In this document: one piece after another, positions 35,110 through 43,920 of the stretch
Layout of the letters: each line of letters begins with the position of its first letter
Position numbering within the stretch: position 1 is the stretch's first letter
NCBI RefSeq assembly: GCF_000758685.1
Contig: NZ_CP009286.1
Coordinates: forward strand, 464,501-528,500
From: Paenibacillus stellifer
GTDB taxonomy: Bacteria; Bacillota; Bacilli; Paenibacillales; Paenibacillaceae
Direction: 5' to 3'
Length of the DNA: 64,000 bases
Notes under the pieces: model-generated
The model's database searches: none
What the model was told of the DNA's origin: nothing
Seen by the model: only the letters and a program-made list of their open reading frames with translations
Position numbers and translations under genes: made by a program

Positions 35110-35628
35110 ATGATGGACATGGTGATACGCAGGGCGCTGCAGAGCGACGCGGCGGCGATAGCGGAGCTGATCGGTCAGCTGAACGGCAGGCAGCCGACGG
35201 TGCGCGATGTGGAGCTTCGTCTCGATTTTATCGAGATGAGCCCGATCGAGGAGCTGTTCGTATGCGAGAAGGCGCAAAAGCCGGAAATTAGGGAAGCGGA
35301 GTCTTCAGGGACCGGAGACAATACCGACACCCCCGATGACACGAAAGGGCCGCTGCTGCTCGGCTGCATGGGATTTCGGCTGCGTGAGAACATCGAAGAC
35401 CTGACGCGATACGGTGAAGTCTCAATGCTGGTGACGAACCAGGCTTACCGGAGGCAGGGCGTAGGCCGGAAGCTGATGGAATTTGCGGAGCGCATGGCGG
35501 AGGAGCGGGGCTGCATCGGCACCTGGCTCGTCAGCGGAACCTCCAGAGAGGAAGCGCACCGTTTTTACCGTGAAATGGGATATGAAATCACCGGATACCG
35601 TTTCGTCAAACGGGGGACAGCGAAATAA
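35110..35628 (+). CDS. GNAT-family N-acetyltransferase
   Basis: About 172 residues with the acetyl-CoA loop YRRQGVGRKLMEFAERMAEERG (motif A) and the C-terminal ARxFYxxxGYE block (AHRFYREMGYEITGYRF). A polar loop of about 25 residues (ESSGTGDNTDTPDD) separates strands 3 and 4. The start is uncertain: ATG 35110 follows the G9 tract, ATG 35113 and 35119 are close, and TTG 35080/35086 have AAGGGG. The substrate is unknown. Confidence 0.87.
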   Translation: MMDMVIRRALQSDAAAIAELIGQLNGRQPTVRDVELRLDFIEMSPIEELFVCEKAQKPEIREAESSGTGDNTDTPDDTKGPLLLGCMGFRLRENIEDLTRYGEVSMLVTNQAYRRQGVGRKLMEFAERMAEERGCIGTWLVSGTSREEAHRFYREMGYEITGYRFVKRGTAK

Positions 35629-35719
35629 AGGAACACGGTACTTCCAGATATCGAACTCATACGGAATAACTAAGAAGCGGATGATTGTGACTGTGCGCCG
35701 CATAAATGGAGGAGAAATG

Positions 35720-36139
35720 ATGTTTTACAGAGAGATGACAGGGGACGATTACGAAGCGGCTTACGGTCTGTGGGCGGGCACCGAAGGAATGGGACTCAGC
35801 AAGGCGGACTCGCGCGATGAAATTTTACGGTTTCTGGACCGCAACCCGGGTTTAAGCCAGATCTGCGTAACGGAAGAGGGAGAGCTTGCCGGTACGGCGC
35901 TGTGCGGGCATGACGGACGCAGAGGATTCCTGTACCATGTGGCGGTAAACGGGAAATACCGGGGGAAAGGCATCGGAAAAGGCATGGTGACGCGCTGTCT
36001 GCAAGGTCTCCAGGCGGCGGGAATCGCCAAATGCCATATTATCGTCATTGAGGACAACGCCGTAGGCAGGCGTTTCTGGGAATTTGCGGGCTGGGAGCTC
36101 CGGAACGGACTGGTGCTGTACTCAAGCAGCACGGTATAA
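35720..36139 (+). CDS. GNAT-family N-acetyltransferase
   Basis: A 139-residue acetyltransferase: FYREMTGDDYEAAYGLW, LAGTALCGHDGRRGFLYHVAV, the acetyl-CoA loop KYRGKGIGKGMVTRCLQGLQ, and IEDNAVGRRFWEFAGWE. GGAGGAG precedes two tandem ATGs (35717 and 35720); the second gives better spacing. It resembles YpeA-like small GNATs. It lies about 90 bases after the other GNAT gene, so the two may be co-transcribed. Confidence 0.88.
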   Translation: MFYREMTGDDYEAAYGLWAGTEGMGLSKADSRDEILRFLDRNPGLSQICVTEEGELAGTALCGHDGRRGFLYHVAVNGKYRGKGIGKGMVTRCLQGLQAAGIAKCHIIVIEDNAVGRRFWEFAGWELRNGLVLYSSSTV

Positions 36140-36182
36140 GCAAGGCTTTCACGCTGGAAAAGGGGGCGGATGGGCCTTGGTG

Positions 36183-36279
36183 GCAACCTGGATGGCGGAT
36201 GGCGATCTGTGCCTGGGTCGCAACCTGGATGGCCGATGGCGATCTGTGCCTGGGTCGCAACCTGGATGGCGGATGGGGA
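36183..36279. repeat. Tandem repeat, 37-bp unit, 2.6 copies
   Basis: The unit starts GCAACCTGGATGGC and ends GTGCCTGGGTC; copies begin at 36183, 36220 and 36257 and are nearly identical. It lies just after a GNAT gene. Confidence 0.88.
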
Positions 36280-36422
36280 ACGGAGCGGCTGAACTCATGC
36301 GGCCCGGCAGTGCGGGCTGCGGCTGGGGCTGCTCTAACTCTAATGCTGTACGCTTGGGCGGAAGAGTAGCCGCGTAATTGGGGATTATACGTGAATGGAG
36401 CAGCTGTGAGGTCAGATAGAGT

Positions 36423-36510
36423 AGAACGGCTGGAGTGTGGACAGTTGGAGTGAGAACGGCTGAAATGAGGACAGCTAGAGTGAGAACTGCTGGAGTGAGA
36501 TAAGCTGTGG
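36423..36510. repeat. Tandem repeat, 15-bp unit, five copies
   Basis: Units such as AGAACGGCTGGAGTG, TGGACAGTTGGAGTG and AGGACAGCTAGAGTG run from 36423 to 36497, plus a partial copy. The gap 36140-36682 otherwise holds only the 37-bp array and the leader of the serine dehydratase genes. Confidence 0.82.
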
Positions 36511-36682
36511 CTGGCACTCCATCACAATCTGATTCGACAAATTTCACGCATGGGCCTGTGCGGGAGTATAATGAAAGAGCCGCCCTACGGGAAGCGCAGC
36601 TTCCTATTGCCGGCGGCAGTCAGCGGCTGCATTCCGGTGCTGAGGCCCGGGGCGCCTTAACAGAAAGCGGGGCTTAACAATA

Positions 36683-37414
36683 ATGCGGTTTAAAGATGTA
36701 TTCTCCATTATCGGGCCGGCGATGGTAGGACCCTCCAGCTCCCATACGGCGGGAGCGGCCCGGATCGGGCGGGCGGCGCGTCAGCTTCTCGGAGAGATGC
36801 CGCAGAAGGCGGAAGTCATCTTCTACGGATCGTTCGCGGCTACTTATCAGGGCCACGGCACGGACCGTGCGATCGCGGGCGGGCTGCTGGATTTCGCGAC
36901 GGACGATCTGCGCCTGCCTGATTCCATTGAACTGGCGGAAGCGGCCGGGATGGATTTGTCGTTCCGGCAGGGGGCGGGCTTGTTCCCCCATCCCAATACG
37001 GTGCGGCTGGAGCTGGCCGGGGAGAGCGGCGGACTGTCGCTTACCGGAATCTCCATCGGCGGGGGAAATATTGAGATCGTTGAAATCGACGGCTTCAGCG
37101 TCAAGCTGTCGGGCATGTATCCCACCGTCCTTATTCATCACATGGATTATTTGGGCGTACTGGCGGGCGTGACCGACACGATGCGCAGGGGCCGGGTCAA
37201 TATCGGGCATATGTCGCTGGACCGCAAGAACCGCAGCGGCGCGGCTCTGACCGTGCTGGAGTTGGATGAGCGGCTGGCGCCGGAGCTGGCAGCCGAGCTG
37301 ATGGCGCTGCCTGCGGTCCAATCGGTCAAGCTGATCCATCTGGAAGAGGGAGAGAAGAAGCCTGCGGAATCGGCGGGAGTTGAAGGCATGAAGGAAGAGA
37401 AAGGGAAGGAATAA
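36683..37414 (+). CDS. sdaAB: L-serine dehydratase, iron-sulfur-dependent, beta subunit
   Basis: A 243-residue subunit: an N-terminal serine dehydratase beta domain (VFSIIGPAMVGPSSSHTAGAARIGR, FYGSFAATYQGHGTDRAI) and a C-terminal ACT domain (YLGVLAGVTDTMRRGRVNIGHMSLDR, ALTVLELDERL) that may sense serine. With the alpha subunit it converts L-serine to pyruvate and ammonia. The alpha gene follows after five bases. Confidence 0.96.
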   Translation: MRFKDVFSIIGPAMVGPSSSHTAGAARIGRAARQLLGEMPQKAEVIFYGSFAATYQGHGTDRAIAGGLLDFATDDLRLPDSIELAEAAGMDLSFRQGAGLFPHPNTVRLELAGESGGLSLTGISIGGGNIEIVEIDGFSVKLSGMYPTVLIHHMDYLGVLAGVTDTMRRGRVNIGHMSLDRKNRSGAALTVLELDERLAPELAAELMALPAVQSVKLIHLEEGEKKPAESAGVEGMKEEKGKE

Positions 37415-37419
37415 CAGTC

Positions 37420-38319
37420 ATGAATTTTCATACGTTAAGCCAGCTTGCGGCGCTGGCGGCAGAGCGGAATACAGAAATCGGGGCACTGATGCTGGAAGAG
37501 CAGAGTGCGGAATCGGGACGTCCCGCAGACGCCGAATTCGCCAAAATGAAGGAATATTACGGCGTCATGAAGGAAGCCGTGCAGCGCGGCATGACGGAGA
37601 ACACGACCTCGCGCAGCGGGCTGACCGGGCTGGACGCCCAGCGTGTGGGCGCCTACAATGCCTCGGGCGAATCCTGCCTCGGCGGTCCATCCGGCCAGGC
37701 GATGGCCTACGCGCTGGCGGTCTCCGAGGTCAACGCTTCGATGGGACGCATTATCGCCACGCCGACGGCCGGCTCATGCGGCATTATTCCCGGCGTATTC
37801 TTGAGCTGCCAGGAGCGGTTCGGCTGGGACGATGACAAGATGACTTACGGCCTGTTCGCGGCCGGAGCCATCGGTTATGTCATCGCCAACAACTCCTTTG
37901 TCTCAGGAGCGGAGGGGGGCTGCCAGGCTGAGGTCGGCTCGGCGATCGGGATGGCGGCCGGAGCGCTGACCGAGCTGCGCGGCGGTACTCCCGCCCAGGC
38001 TGTGCATGCGGTGGGACTGGCGCTGAAGAATACGCTCGGACTCATCTGCGATCCTGTTGGCGGACTAGTTGAAATTCCCTGCATCGTCCGGAACGGCTTC
38101 GGGGCCGTGACGGCGCTGGCGGCCGCGGACATGGCACTGGCCGGCGTGCGCAGCGTCATTCCGTCCGACGAGGTGATCAAGGTCATGCTGGAGGTCGGTT
38201 CTTCGATGCCCGAGAAGCACCGCGAGACCGCCGGCGGCGGACTTGCCCAGACACCGACAGGACGCAAGATTATGGAGGATTTGCGGGGAAGCCGCCGCGA
38301 AGAGAAGCTGGAGTCCTGA
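37420..38319 (+). CDS. sdaAA: L-serine dehydratase, iron-sulfur-dependent, alpha subunit
   Basis: A 299-residue catalytic subunit with SRSGLTGLDAQR, ESCLGGPSGQAMAYALAVSEVNASMGRIIATPTAGSCGIIPG, GCQAEVGSAIGMAAGAL and LGLICDPVGGLVEIPC. The Cys residues in these blocks (SCG, GCQAE, LICDP) are candidate ligands of the labile [4Fe-4S] cluster. It is translated right behind sdaAB. No terminator is obvious after the stop. Confidence 0.96.
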   Translation: MNFHTLSQLAALAAERNTEIGALMLEEQSAESGRPADAEFAKMKEYYGVMKEAVQRGMTENTTSRSGLTGLDAQRVGAYNASGESCLGGPSGQAMAYALAVSEVNASMGRIIATPTAGSCGIIPGVFLSCQERFGWDDDKMTYGLFAAGAIGYVIANNSFVSGAEGGCQAEVGSAIGMAAGALTELRGGTPAQAVHAVGLALKNTLGLICDPVGGLVEIPCIVRNGFGAVTALAAADMALAGVRSVIPSDEVIKVMLEVGSSMPEKHRETAGGGLAQTPTGRKIMEDLRGSRREEKLES

Positions 38320-38542
38320 GCGGAACGGATAACGGGTGCTCAGCGTCCCGGCTGGAGCCCTGATTCACAGACAGATGCTTAGATGCTTAAGCTTAGCGAA
38401 CTCGATCTCTGCTGTGGAAGAGAGCGGATTAGCGGGAGTGCGGCCAGGCCCAGACAATCCCGCTGTAACTAGGCTCCAGGCTAACGGCGGAAAGCCATTA
38501 ACGCGTTCACAGCCTTCATTGATGCAATAACATTAATAGCCT

Positions 38543-38845
38543 TTACAGCAGCTTGAATCGGCGGAGCTGCTCCCACTGCCCCTCGCGCTTCAGAATCTCC
38601 GGCTGCTTCTCGCCGATCAGATCGAAATGCGGAAAGGGCGAGCGGTTGTGGATATAGCGGGGAGGCAATCCGTTGTCTCTGCACCAGGCTGCGAGGCGCT
38701 CCAGGTCGCTGCAGCCGACTTTGGTCACTGTTGTAATTCCGGGGAATCGCGGGTCCAGCCAGTAATGGGTCAGAAAGGCGATTTCCCCGCTTAGGACCGC
38801 TTGTTTCCAGCGGTTCAGTTCTTCTTTTTTTACACCAAAAGCCAT
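38543..38845 (-). CDS. Conserved Firmicute hypothetical protein (YneQ-like)
   Basis: A 100-residue soluble protein: MAFGVKKEELNRWKQAVLSG, IAFLTHYWLDPRFPGITTVTKVGCSDLERL, then FPHFDLIGEKQPEIL. The same blocks are found in short proteins across Bacilli (YneQ type), which suggests a conserved but unknown role. His, Asp and Cys residues in the conserved blocks could bind metal. An AAGGATGAGAAGG site precedes the ATG. It is divergent from ywbE. Confidence 0.8.
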   Translation of the reverse strand: MAFGVKKEELNRWKQAVLSGEIAFLTHYWLDPRFPGITTVTKVGCSDLERLAAWCRDNGLPPRYIHNRSPFPHFDLIGEKQPEILKREGQWEQLRRFKLL

Positions 38846-38898
38846 GGCCTTCTCATCCTTTATTCGCTAAGATGTACATCCGGGAAGGAGGGGAATTC

Positions 38899-39099
38899 AT
38901 GAACGGACAGAACCGGGCGGACATTCGTCCCGGCCTTGAAGTGGACATCGTGCTGAAGCAGGACCAGCCTACCGGCAAGCTGACCCGGGGCACGGTCAAG
39001 GATATTTTGACGAACTCGCCCCGTCATCCCCATGGGATTAAAGTGAGGCTGACGAGCGGTCAGGTTGGCCGGGTCAAGCATATTATAAGCTCGTCCTGA
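38899..39099 (+). CDS. ywbE: YwbE-family protein
   Basis: A 66-residue protein matching YwbE over its full length: RPGLEVDIVLKQDQPTGKLTRG, VKDILTNSPRHPHGIKVRL, GQVGRVKHI. Its small all-beta pattern (KOW/SH3-like) is widespread in Firmicutes; function unknown. AAGGAGGGG precedes the ATG at 38899; a start nine codons earlier overlaps that site. Confidence 0.92.
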   Translation: MNGQNRADIRPGLEVDIVLKQDQPTGKLTRGTVKDILTNSPRHPHGIKVRLTSGQVGRVKHIISSS

Positions 39100-39197
39100 T
39101 CCAAGGGCAGCTACCCGCCATATGCGGCAGCGCCCCATTCATAAGCCCTGCCCCTTTCGCGGAACGCGGCTTAATGGATGGGGTGTTTGGGCTGCCG

Positions 39198-40250
39198 CTA
39201 TTTTCCCATAAATTCATCGACCAGCTGGTCGGCTTTGGCCTGATTGCACAGGTTGCAGGCGCATACGCAGTTCAGCGGTGTTGTATGGCCGCCTTTGGCC
39301 CGGGGCAGCAGATGGTCGATTGTATCGCCGTACTGTCTGCAGAAGTGGCACGTATACCGGTCCCGTGTCAGGATAAACTTGCGGAAGTCCTTGTTGCTGT
39401 ACAGCCGGCGGATCGTCCGCCGGCCGACGACGATGGCGGCCTGCTCGCGGACGAGCGTAACGGCAAGCTCCAGGTCAATCTCCTGGTGCCATCGCCGCCC
39501 CTTGTCGCTGTGGCCGCGCATCAGAATCATGCCCTGCTTCGAGGGCATGAGCGCCGAGACGTCGTCTTGCGCAGGCTTCGGGCCGCGCGGGCGCTGAAGC
39601 GGCTGAGCCGGCTCCGTCTTCGGCAGCGTCTTCGGCGCGGCCTCGGCTGCGGAAGCATGCAGCTTCCGCTCGGCGGCTGCCTTCCGGCGGGAACGTCTGC
39701 GTTTCCGCCGGACCGGCGCGGCTGGAGCCTGCGGCTGGGCGGAGTCCGGCGGGCCAGCGCTCTCCAGCTCGGGCGCCGAAGGAGCCGCGCCGCTGCCGGG
39801 CACGCCCTCGGACGCGGCCGCAGCCCGTTTCCGCGGGCCGCGTCTCCGCTTGCGGCGGGGAGCGCCGCCCCCGCCCGCTTCCGCCGGGAGCCCGGGCGAT
39901 GCGGGCTCCCGCTCCGGGGAGCCGCCCGGCACGGCGACTCCTGGTTCCTGCGCCGGAGTCCCGGGCGCAGACAGCATGGCCTCGCCGGGCTTCGCGGCGA
40001 GCGCCTTCTGCCGGCGGGCTGCCGCCGGCTTGGGGACCGGCGCAGCCTGGGACAGCTGCGCTGCCGCTGCCGGGACGCTCTTGTCAGGCGTCCCGGCTTC
40101 GCGGTGCTTCCGGCATTCCCGGCAAGCGCCGCGGCGGGAGTCGCCTTTGGAACGCCGGCCGGTTCTTTTGCGGAACTCCGAGAGCGGTTTGTCCTGAAGG
40201 CAGTAGGCGCATCGTTTCGTTGCGGATTGATCTATGGACATTATAGGCAT
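39198..40250 (-). CDS. HNH endonuclease with N-terminal zinc finger and long disordered linker
   Basis: A 350-residue protein. An N-terminal treble-clef-like finger (CAYCLQDKPLSEF, then GACRECR, about 14-48) is followed by about 190 residues rich in Ala, Pro, Arg and Lys (KRRRGPRKR, RRKRRRSRRK) that should be disordered and DNA-binding. The last about 100 residues contain the HNH core: YTCHFCRQYG-DTIDHLLPRAKGG, then NCVCACNLCNQAKADQ. HNH relatives of this type occur as stand-alone chromosomal genes in many Paenibacilli. No adjacent methylase, toxin or mobile element is present. The ATG lacks a clear binding site. Confidence 0.85.
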   Translation of the reverse strand: MPIMSIDQSATKRCAYCLQDKPLSEFRKRTGRRSKGDSRRGACRECRKHREAGTPDKSVPAAAAQLSQAAPVPKPAAARRQKALAAKPGEAMLSAPGTPAQEPGVAVPGGSPEREPASPGLPAEAGGGGAPRRKRRRGPRKRAAAASEGVPGSGAAPSAPELESAGPPDSAQPQAPAAPVRRKRRRSRRKAAAERKLHASAAEAAPKTLPKTEPAQPLQRPRGPKPAQDDVSALMPSKQGMILMRGHSDKGRRWHQEIDLELAVTLVREQAAIVVGRRTIRRLYSNKDFRKFILTRDRYTCHFCRQYGDTIDHLLPRAKGGHTTPLNCVCACNLCNQAKADQLVDEFMGK

Positions 40251-40483
40251 CGTTCAGAGCGGCGGCTTGGCCGCGCCCGGTCACCTCGTTTTTTTCGTAA
40301 AATGAAATCCAGCTTCATCCAGTATAACGCAAAGTGCGGATAATCACACCGATTTGCCTTTACTTTTCGAAATGTAATCAAGGTCTCTGAGGAACGGGCC
40401 GGAGTCCGGTATAATGGAAGCAGAACCGATGACCGCTCGCATAGGGGCGCCCATTTCAAGAGCGAAAGCGAGGATACGATCAA

Positions 40484-41053
40484 ATGAACGAGAAGGCAAG
40501 GGCAGGCGGAGACAGGGCCAACTCTTTCCGCACAAGCGGAAAAAGACCGAAGGCTGTGACGTTTTTGTATGTGCTGCTTGTATTTCTGGGAGTAGGGGCC
40601 ATAGCCGGAGGGGTGGGGCTCATTACTGACCCGTCCGGGGGACAGCTGGGCATGCCGGTGGATGAGATGCTGAAGCGGTCACCCTTTGACGACTTTCTGA
40701 TCCCCGGCATTCTGCTGCTCGTTGTATTCGGTCTGCTGCCGCTTCTGGTGGTGTACGGGCTTGTCCGCAGACCTCAGTGGTCTTGGGCGGATGCAATTAA
40801 TCCTTTCAAAGAGCTGCATGCCACCTGGACGCTGGCCTTGTATGTCGGCTTCGGACAGATTATCTGGATTATGGTGGAGACGTATATTATGGACGCCGTG
40901 GCGGTGATCCATGTCCTGTATATGACGATCGGTCTGCTGATTCAGATCGCCGCGCTTCTTCCGTCGTGTCAGCGGTACTTCCGGGTGCCGCCGGATGTCG
41001 ATATCTCGGATTCGGCTGGCGGGATAACAGGGCCGCGCTCGGCCTCCAGATAG
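40484..41053 (+). CDS. Membrane protein of unknown function
   Basis: A 189-residue protein with four helices (TFLYVLLVFLGVGAIAGGVGLI, IPGILLLVVFGLLPLLVVYGL, TLALYVGFGQIIWIMVETYIM, VIHVLYMTIGLLIQIAALL) and a hydrophilic N-terminus. The helix pattern resembles small conserved proteins of actinobacteria and Bacilli, but no function is assigned. A TATAAT at 40410-40415 precedes it. Confidence 0.75.
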   Translation: MNEKARAGGDRANSFRTSGKRPKAVTFLYVLLVFLGVGAIAGGVGLITDPSGGQLGMPVDEMLKRSPFDDFLIPGILLLVVFGLLPLLVVYGLVRRPQWSWADAINPFKELHATWTLALYVGFGQIIWIMVETYIMDAVAVIHVLYMTIGLLIQIAALLPSCQRYFRVPPDVDISDSAGGITGPRSASR

Positions 41054-41212
41054 GCGCATTACTGAAGCCGTTGTCCGGCAGAGCCGGAGTCCTGGAATCA
41101 GTCTAAAGGACCGCCCGGTCGGTCTGCGGCTTATGCCGATTGACAGATAGATTGATTGAAAAGTTAGCTGAGAGGGCAACCGGGATCTTATACATCGATT
41201 GGAGTGTGAACC

Positions 41213-42016
41213 ATGAACGAAATCTCGGGAACCTTGATTACCGTATCGACTTTGGCGGAGGATTTCCGCACGCTCGGCGTTCGGGAGGGAATGACGGTGC
41301 TGCTGCATTCATCTTTTAAATCGCTTGGAGAATGGGTGGCGGGCGGTCCCACCGCTGTCATCCTGGCCCTGGAGGAGGCGCTGGGGGAAGAGGGAACGCT
41401 GGTTATGCCTACGCATTCAACCGACCTCACCGATCCGTCAGGCTGGAGCAACCCGCCCGTTCCGGAAGCGTGGTGGGAGACGATCCGGGCGGAAATGCCG
41501 CCTTATGATCCGGATTTGACGATGCCCCGCGCGATGGGCGTCATCCCGGAGTGCTTCCGCAAGCAGTCAGGCGTGAAGCGCAGCGCCCATCCGCTGTATT
41601 CCTTCGCGGCTCGGGGCAAGTATGCCGAGGCGGTTACCGCCGGCCATGAGCTGGCTTACGGCCTGGGCGAGCATTCGCCGCTCGGACGACTGTACGAGCT
41701 GGATGCTATGGTGCTGCTGCTCGGCGTTGGCCACGGCAATAACACCTCCATGCATCTGTCCGAGCATCGCGCTGCTTATTCCGGCCGGAGAGAAATAACA
41801 GCCGGCGCGCCGGTCTCCGAAGACGGAATCCGCCGCTGGGCGCTCTTCCCGGATCTGGAGTGGAATTCGGACGACTTTCCCGGGATCGGCGAGGACTATG
41901 AGCGCGAGACCGGTGGGGTGAAGCACGGCAGCGTCGCCGCGGCGCCCGCCCGGCTGATGTCCCAACGGGGAATCGTGGACTATGCTGTCCGCTGGATGGA
42001 ACGATATCGGAGCTAG
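41213..42016 (+). CDS. AAC(3)-family N-acetyltransferase (YokD-like)
   Basis: A 267-residue acetyl-CoA-dependent enzyme: HSSFKSLGEWVAGGPTAVI, GTLVMPTHSTDLTDPSGW, MPRAMGVIPECFRK, RSAHPLYSFAARG, SPLGRLYELDAMVLLLGVGHGNNTSMHLSEHRA. These are the motifs of aminoglycoside 3-N-acetyltransferases. Chromosomal relatives such as YokD or FrbF often do not act on aminoglycosides, so resistance should not be assumed. GGAG precedes the ATG by ten bases. Confidence 0.88.
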   Translation: MNEISGTLITVSTLAEDFRTLGVREGMTVLLHSSFKSLGEWVAGGPTAVILALEEALGEEGTLVMPTHSTDLTDPSGWSNPPVPEAWWETIRAEMPPYDPDLTMPRAMGVIPECFRKQSGVKRSAHPLYSFAARGKYAEAVTAGHELAYGLGEHSPLGRLYELDAMVLLLGVGHGNNTSMHLSEHRAAYSGRREITAGAPVSEDGIRRWALFPDLEWNSDDFPGIGEDYERETGGVKHGSVAAAPARLMSQRGIVDYAVRWMERYRS

Positions 42017-42173
42017 CGATTTAATGATTTAGAAAGGGCGAGCCCGGCAGCTGCGTCAATCGTGATCGTTGAACCTGCGATTTAAATGAGCCGAGGTACT
42101 AGTTCCAATTCACCGTGAAAAGGCAGACTCCCCCGCTGGCTGCGCATATTCAAATCGCGCATACTCAAATAAA

Positions 42174-42213
42174 GAAAGCCCGTATCTCATGAAATGCCGA
42201 GATACGGGCTTTC
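42174..42213. terminator. Terminator shared by serS and the acetyltransferase gene
   Basis: GAAAGCCCGTATCTC and GAGATACGGGCTTTC form a perfect 15-base stem. The minus strand continues CTTTATTT, serving serS. Confidence 0.8.
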
Positions 42214-42240
42214 AAGCTTAAGCCGAATGCTTCACAGCCA

Positions 42241-43539
42241 TCACGCCTCCGCAGCCGGAGCCGGAGCCGAAAGAAGCTCACGGCCGTCCAGGTATTTCCG
42301 CAGCGCCTGCGGAATGTAGATCGAGCCGTCCTCCCGCTGATGGTTCTCCAGCAGCGGGATCAGGAGGCGCGGCGTCGCGGCCGCCGTGTTATTGAGCGTA
42401 TGGCAGTAGCGCAGCTTGCCGTCCGGTCCCTGGTAGCGGATGTTCGAGCGCCGCGCCTGGAAATCCAGCAGGTTCGACGCCGAATGCGTCTCGCCGTACG
42501 CGCCTCTTCCCGGCATCCAGGTCTCGATGTCGTACTGCTTGTGCGTCTTCAGCGACATATCGCCGGTGCAGACCGCCACGACCCGGTAGGGAAGCTCCAG
42601 CAGCTGCAGAATATGCTCGGCATTGCCCAGAATCTCCTGAAGCATCGCCTCCGACACTTGCGGGTCGCCCTCGCAGAGCACGACCTGCTCGATCTTCGAG
42701 AACTGATGGACGCGGTATAGTCCGCGCACATCCCGTCCGGCCGAGCCGACCTCGCGCCGGAAGCAGACCGACAGTCCCCCGAGCCGCACCGGCTCGGTCA
42801 CGTCGATCACCTCATCGCTGTACAGCGAGACGAGCGGCACCTCCGAGGTGCCCGCCAGCCAGCGGTTCTCCCCGGCCAGCTCATACGTCTGATCCATGCC
42901 GCCGGGGAAGAAGCCGGTCCGCTCCAGCGTCTCCGGCCGCACGATCGACGGAACGTCCATGACCGTGAAGCCCCGCTCCGTCAGCACATCAATCGCCAGC
43001 CGCTGAACGGCGAGGTGGAGGTACAGCCCGTCTCCCTTCAGCGTGTAGCTGCGGGCGCCGCCTGCTTTGACGCCCCGGGGAATGTCGATCATGCCGTGCA
43101 GTTCCCCAAGCTCCACATGATCCCGGACCGCAAAATCAAACACCGTCGGCTCCCCGCACCGGCGCAGCTCCATATTGTCCTTGTCGCTTGCTCCGATGGG
43201 CGTATCCGCCGATACGGGGTTCGGCGCCAGCAGCAGCAGTTCTTTTACCCGCGACTCGGCTTCCGCCAACCCCGTCTCTGTCTCCGCCAGTCTGCCGCCA
43301 ATGGCCCGCACCTGCGCTTTGAACTCCTCAGCCTCCGCCCGGTTCCCGTGCCGCAACTGCGATTCCACTTCCCGGGTCAGCGCATTGCGCTGCGCTCTAA
43401 GATCCTCCGTCTCACGGAGCAGCCGCCGGCGTTTATCATCTTTCTCCAGCAGTTCCTCCAGGGGGAAATCCACTCTTTTCCGCTCCGCTGTCACTCTTAC
43501 CAATTCCTGATTGTTCCGGATAAACCCCATGTCCAGCAT
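42241..43539 (-). CDS. serS: Seryl-tRNA synthetase
   Basis: A 432-residue class II synthetase. The N-terminal coiled-coil arm (about 25-105) contacts the tRNA-Ser long arm; motif 2 reads VCFRREVGSAGRDVRGLYRVHQFSKIEQV and motif 3 HTLNNTAAATPRLLIPLLENHQ. It charges tRNA-Ser and tRNA-Sec type substrates with serine. The ATG at 43539 has AAAGGAG; a longer frame into the leader is rejected. The gene is preceded by a T-box leader, so uncharged tRNA-Ser should induce it. Confidence 0.97.
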   Translation of the reverse strand: MLDMGFIRNNQELVRVTAERKRVDFPLEELLEKDDKRRRLLRETEDLRAQRNALTREVESQLRHGNRAEAEEFKAQVRAIGGRLAETETGLAEAESRVKELLLLAPNPVSADTPIGASDKDNMELRRCGEPTVFDFAVRDHVELGELHGMIDIPRGVKAGGARSYTLKGDGLYLHLAVQRLAIDVLTERGFTVMDVPSIVRPETLERTGFFPGGMDQTYELAGENRWLAGTSEVPLVSLYSDEVIDVTEPVRLGGLSVCFRREVGSAGRDVRGLYRVHQFSKIEQVVLCEGDPQVSEAMLQEILGNAEHILQLLELPYRVVAVCTGDMSLKTHKQYDIETWMPGRGAYGETHSASNLLDFQARRSNIRYQGPDGKLRYCHTLNNTAAATPRLLIPLLENHQREDGSIYIPQALRKYLDGRELLSAPAPAAEA

Positions 43540-43570
43540 AACCGCTCGCTCCTTTTTGTTAAAAAAATGC

Positions 43571-43793
43571 AAAAAACGCCCTCATCCATGGGACGAGGAG
43601 CTTCAGCTCGCGGTGCCACCCAGGTTGACCGAATCATCCGCTTCTTAACTTGCAAGCGCCGTTTCGATCCTCTTTGGTCTTCGCGGTAACGGGCGAAACC
43701 CGGTTAACTTAGAGAGCGGATCAACTGCCGCCCTGGTCGAGAACGCCTCGCGGTTGGATGCCGGTCATGGGCCTAATCGGGATGTGATGTTGC
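43571..43793 (-). promoter_or_regulatory. T-box leader of serS
   Basis: The minus-strand T-box sequence GGGTGGCACCGCG lies at 43609-43621 and is followed by a terminator: CCTCGTCC/GGATGAGG stem and TTTTTT (43571-43598). About 170 bases of upstream sequence can form stem I and the intervening helices. The promoter at 43799-43827 fits a leader of this length. Specificity for serine is inferred from the downstream gene. Confidence 0.93.
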
Positions 43794-43798
43794 CGTTT

Positions 43799-43827
43799 AG
43801 TATAACGCGAAGAGGGCGGCAAGGCAA
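43799..43827 (-). promoter_or_regulatory. Promoter of the serS T-box transcript
   Basis: Minus-strand TTGCCT (43822-43827) and TATACT (43799-43804) with a 17-base spacer. Confidence 0.65.
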
Positions 43828-43920
43828 GGGGTCTTCGTTGACAGGGAAGAAAGCCTTTGTTAGGATTTATTTAAAATTTGATTTGAAAGAAATGGATGTC
43901 AGAGAAGAAGAGGTGGGAAC

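Noticed and set aside
41213..42016. Acquired aminoglycoside resistance gene
   Set aside because: The AAC(3) fold is clear, but no mobile element or resistance context is present and chromosomal relatives often lack this activity.
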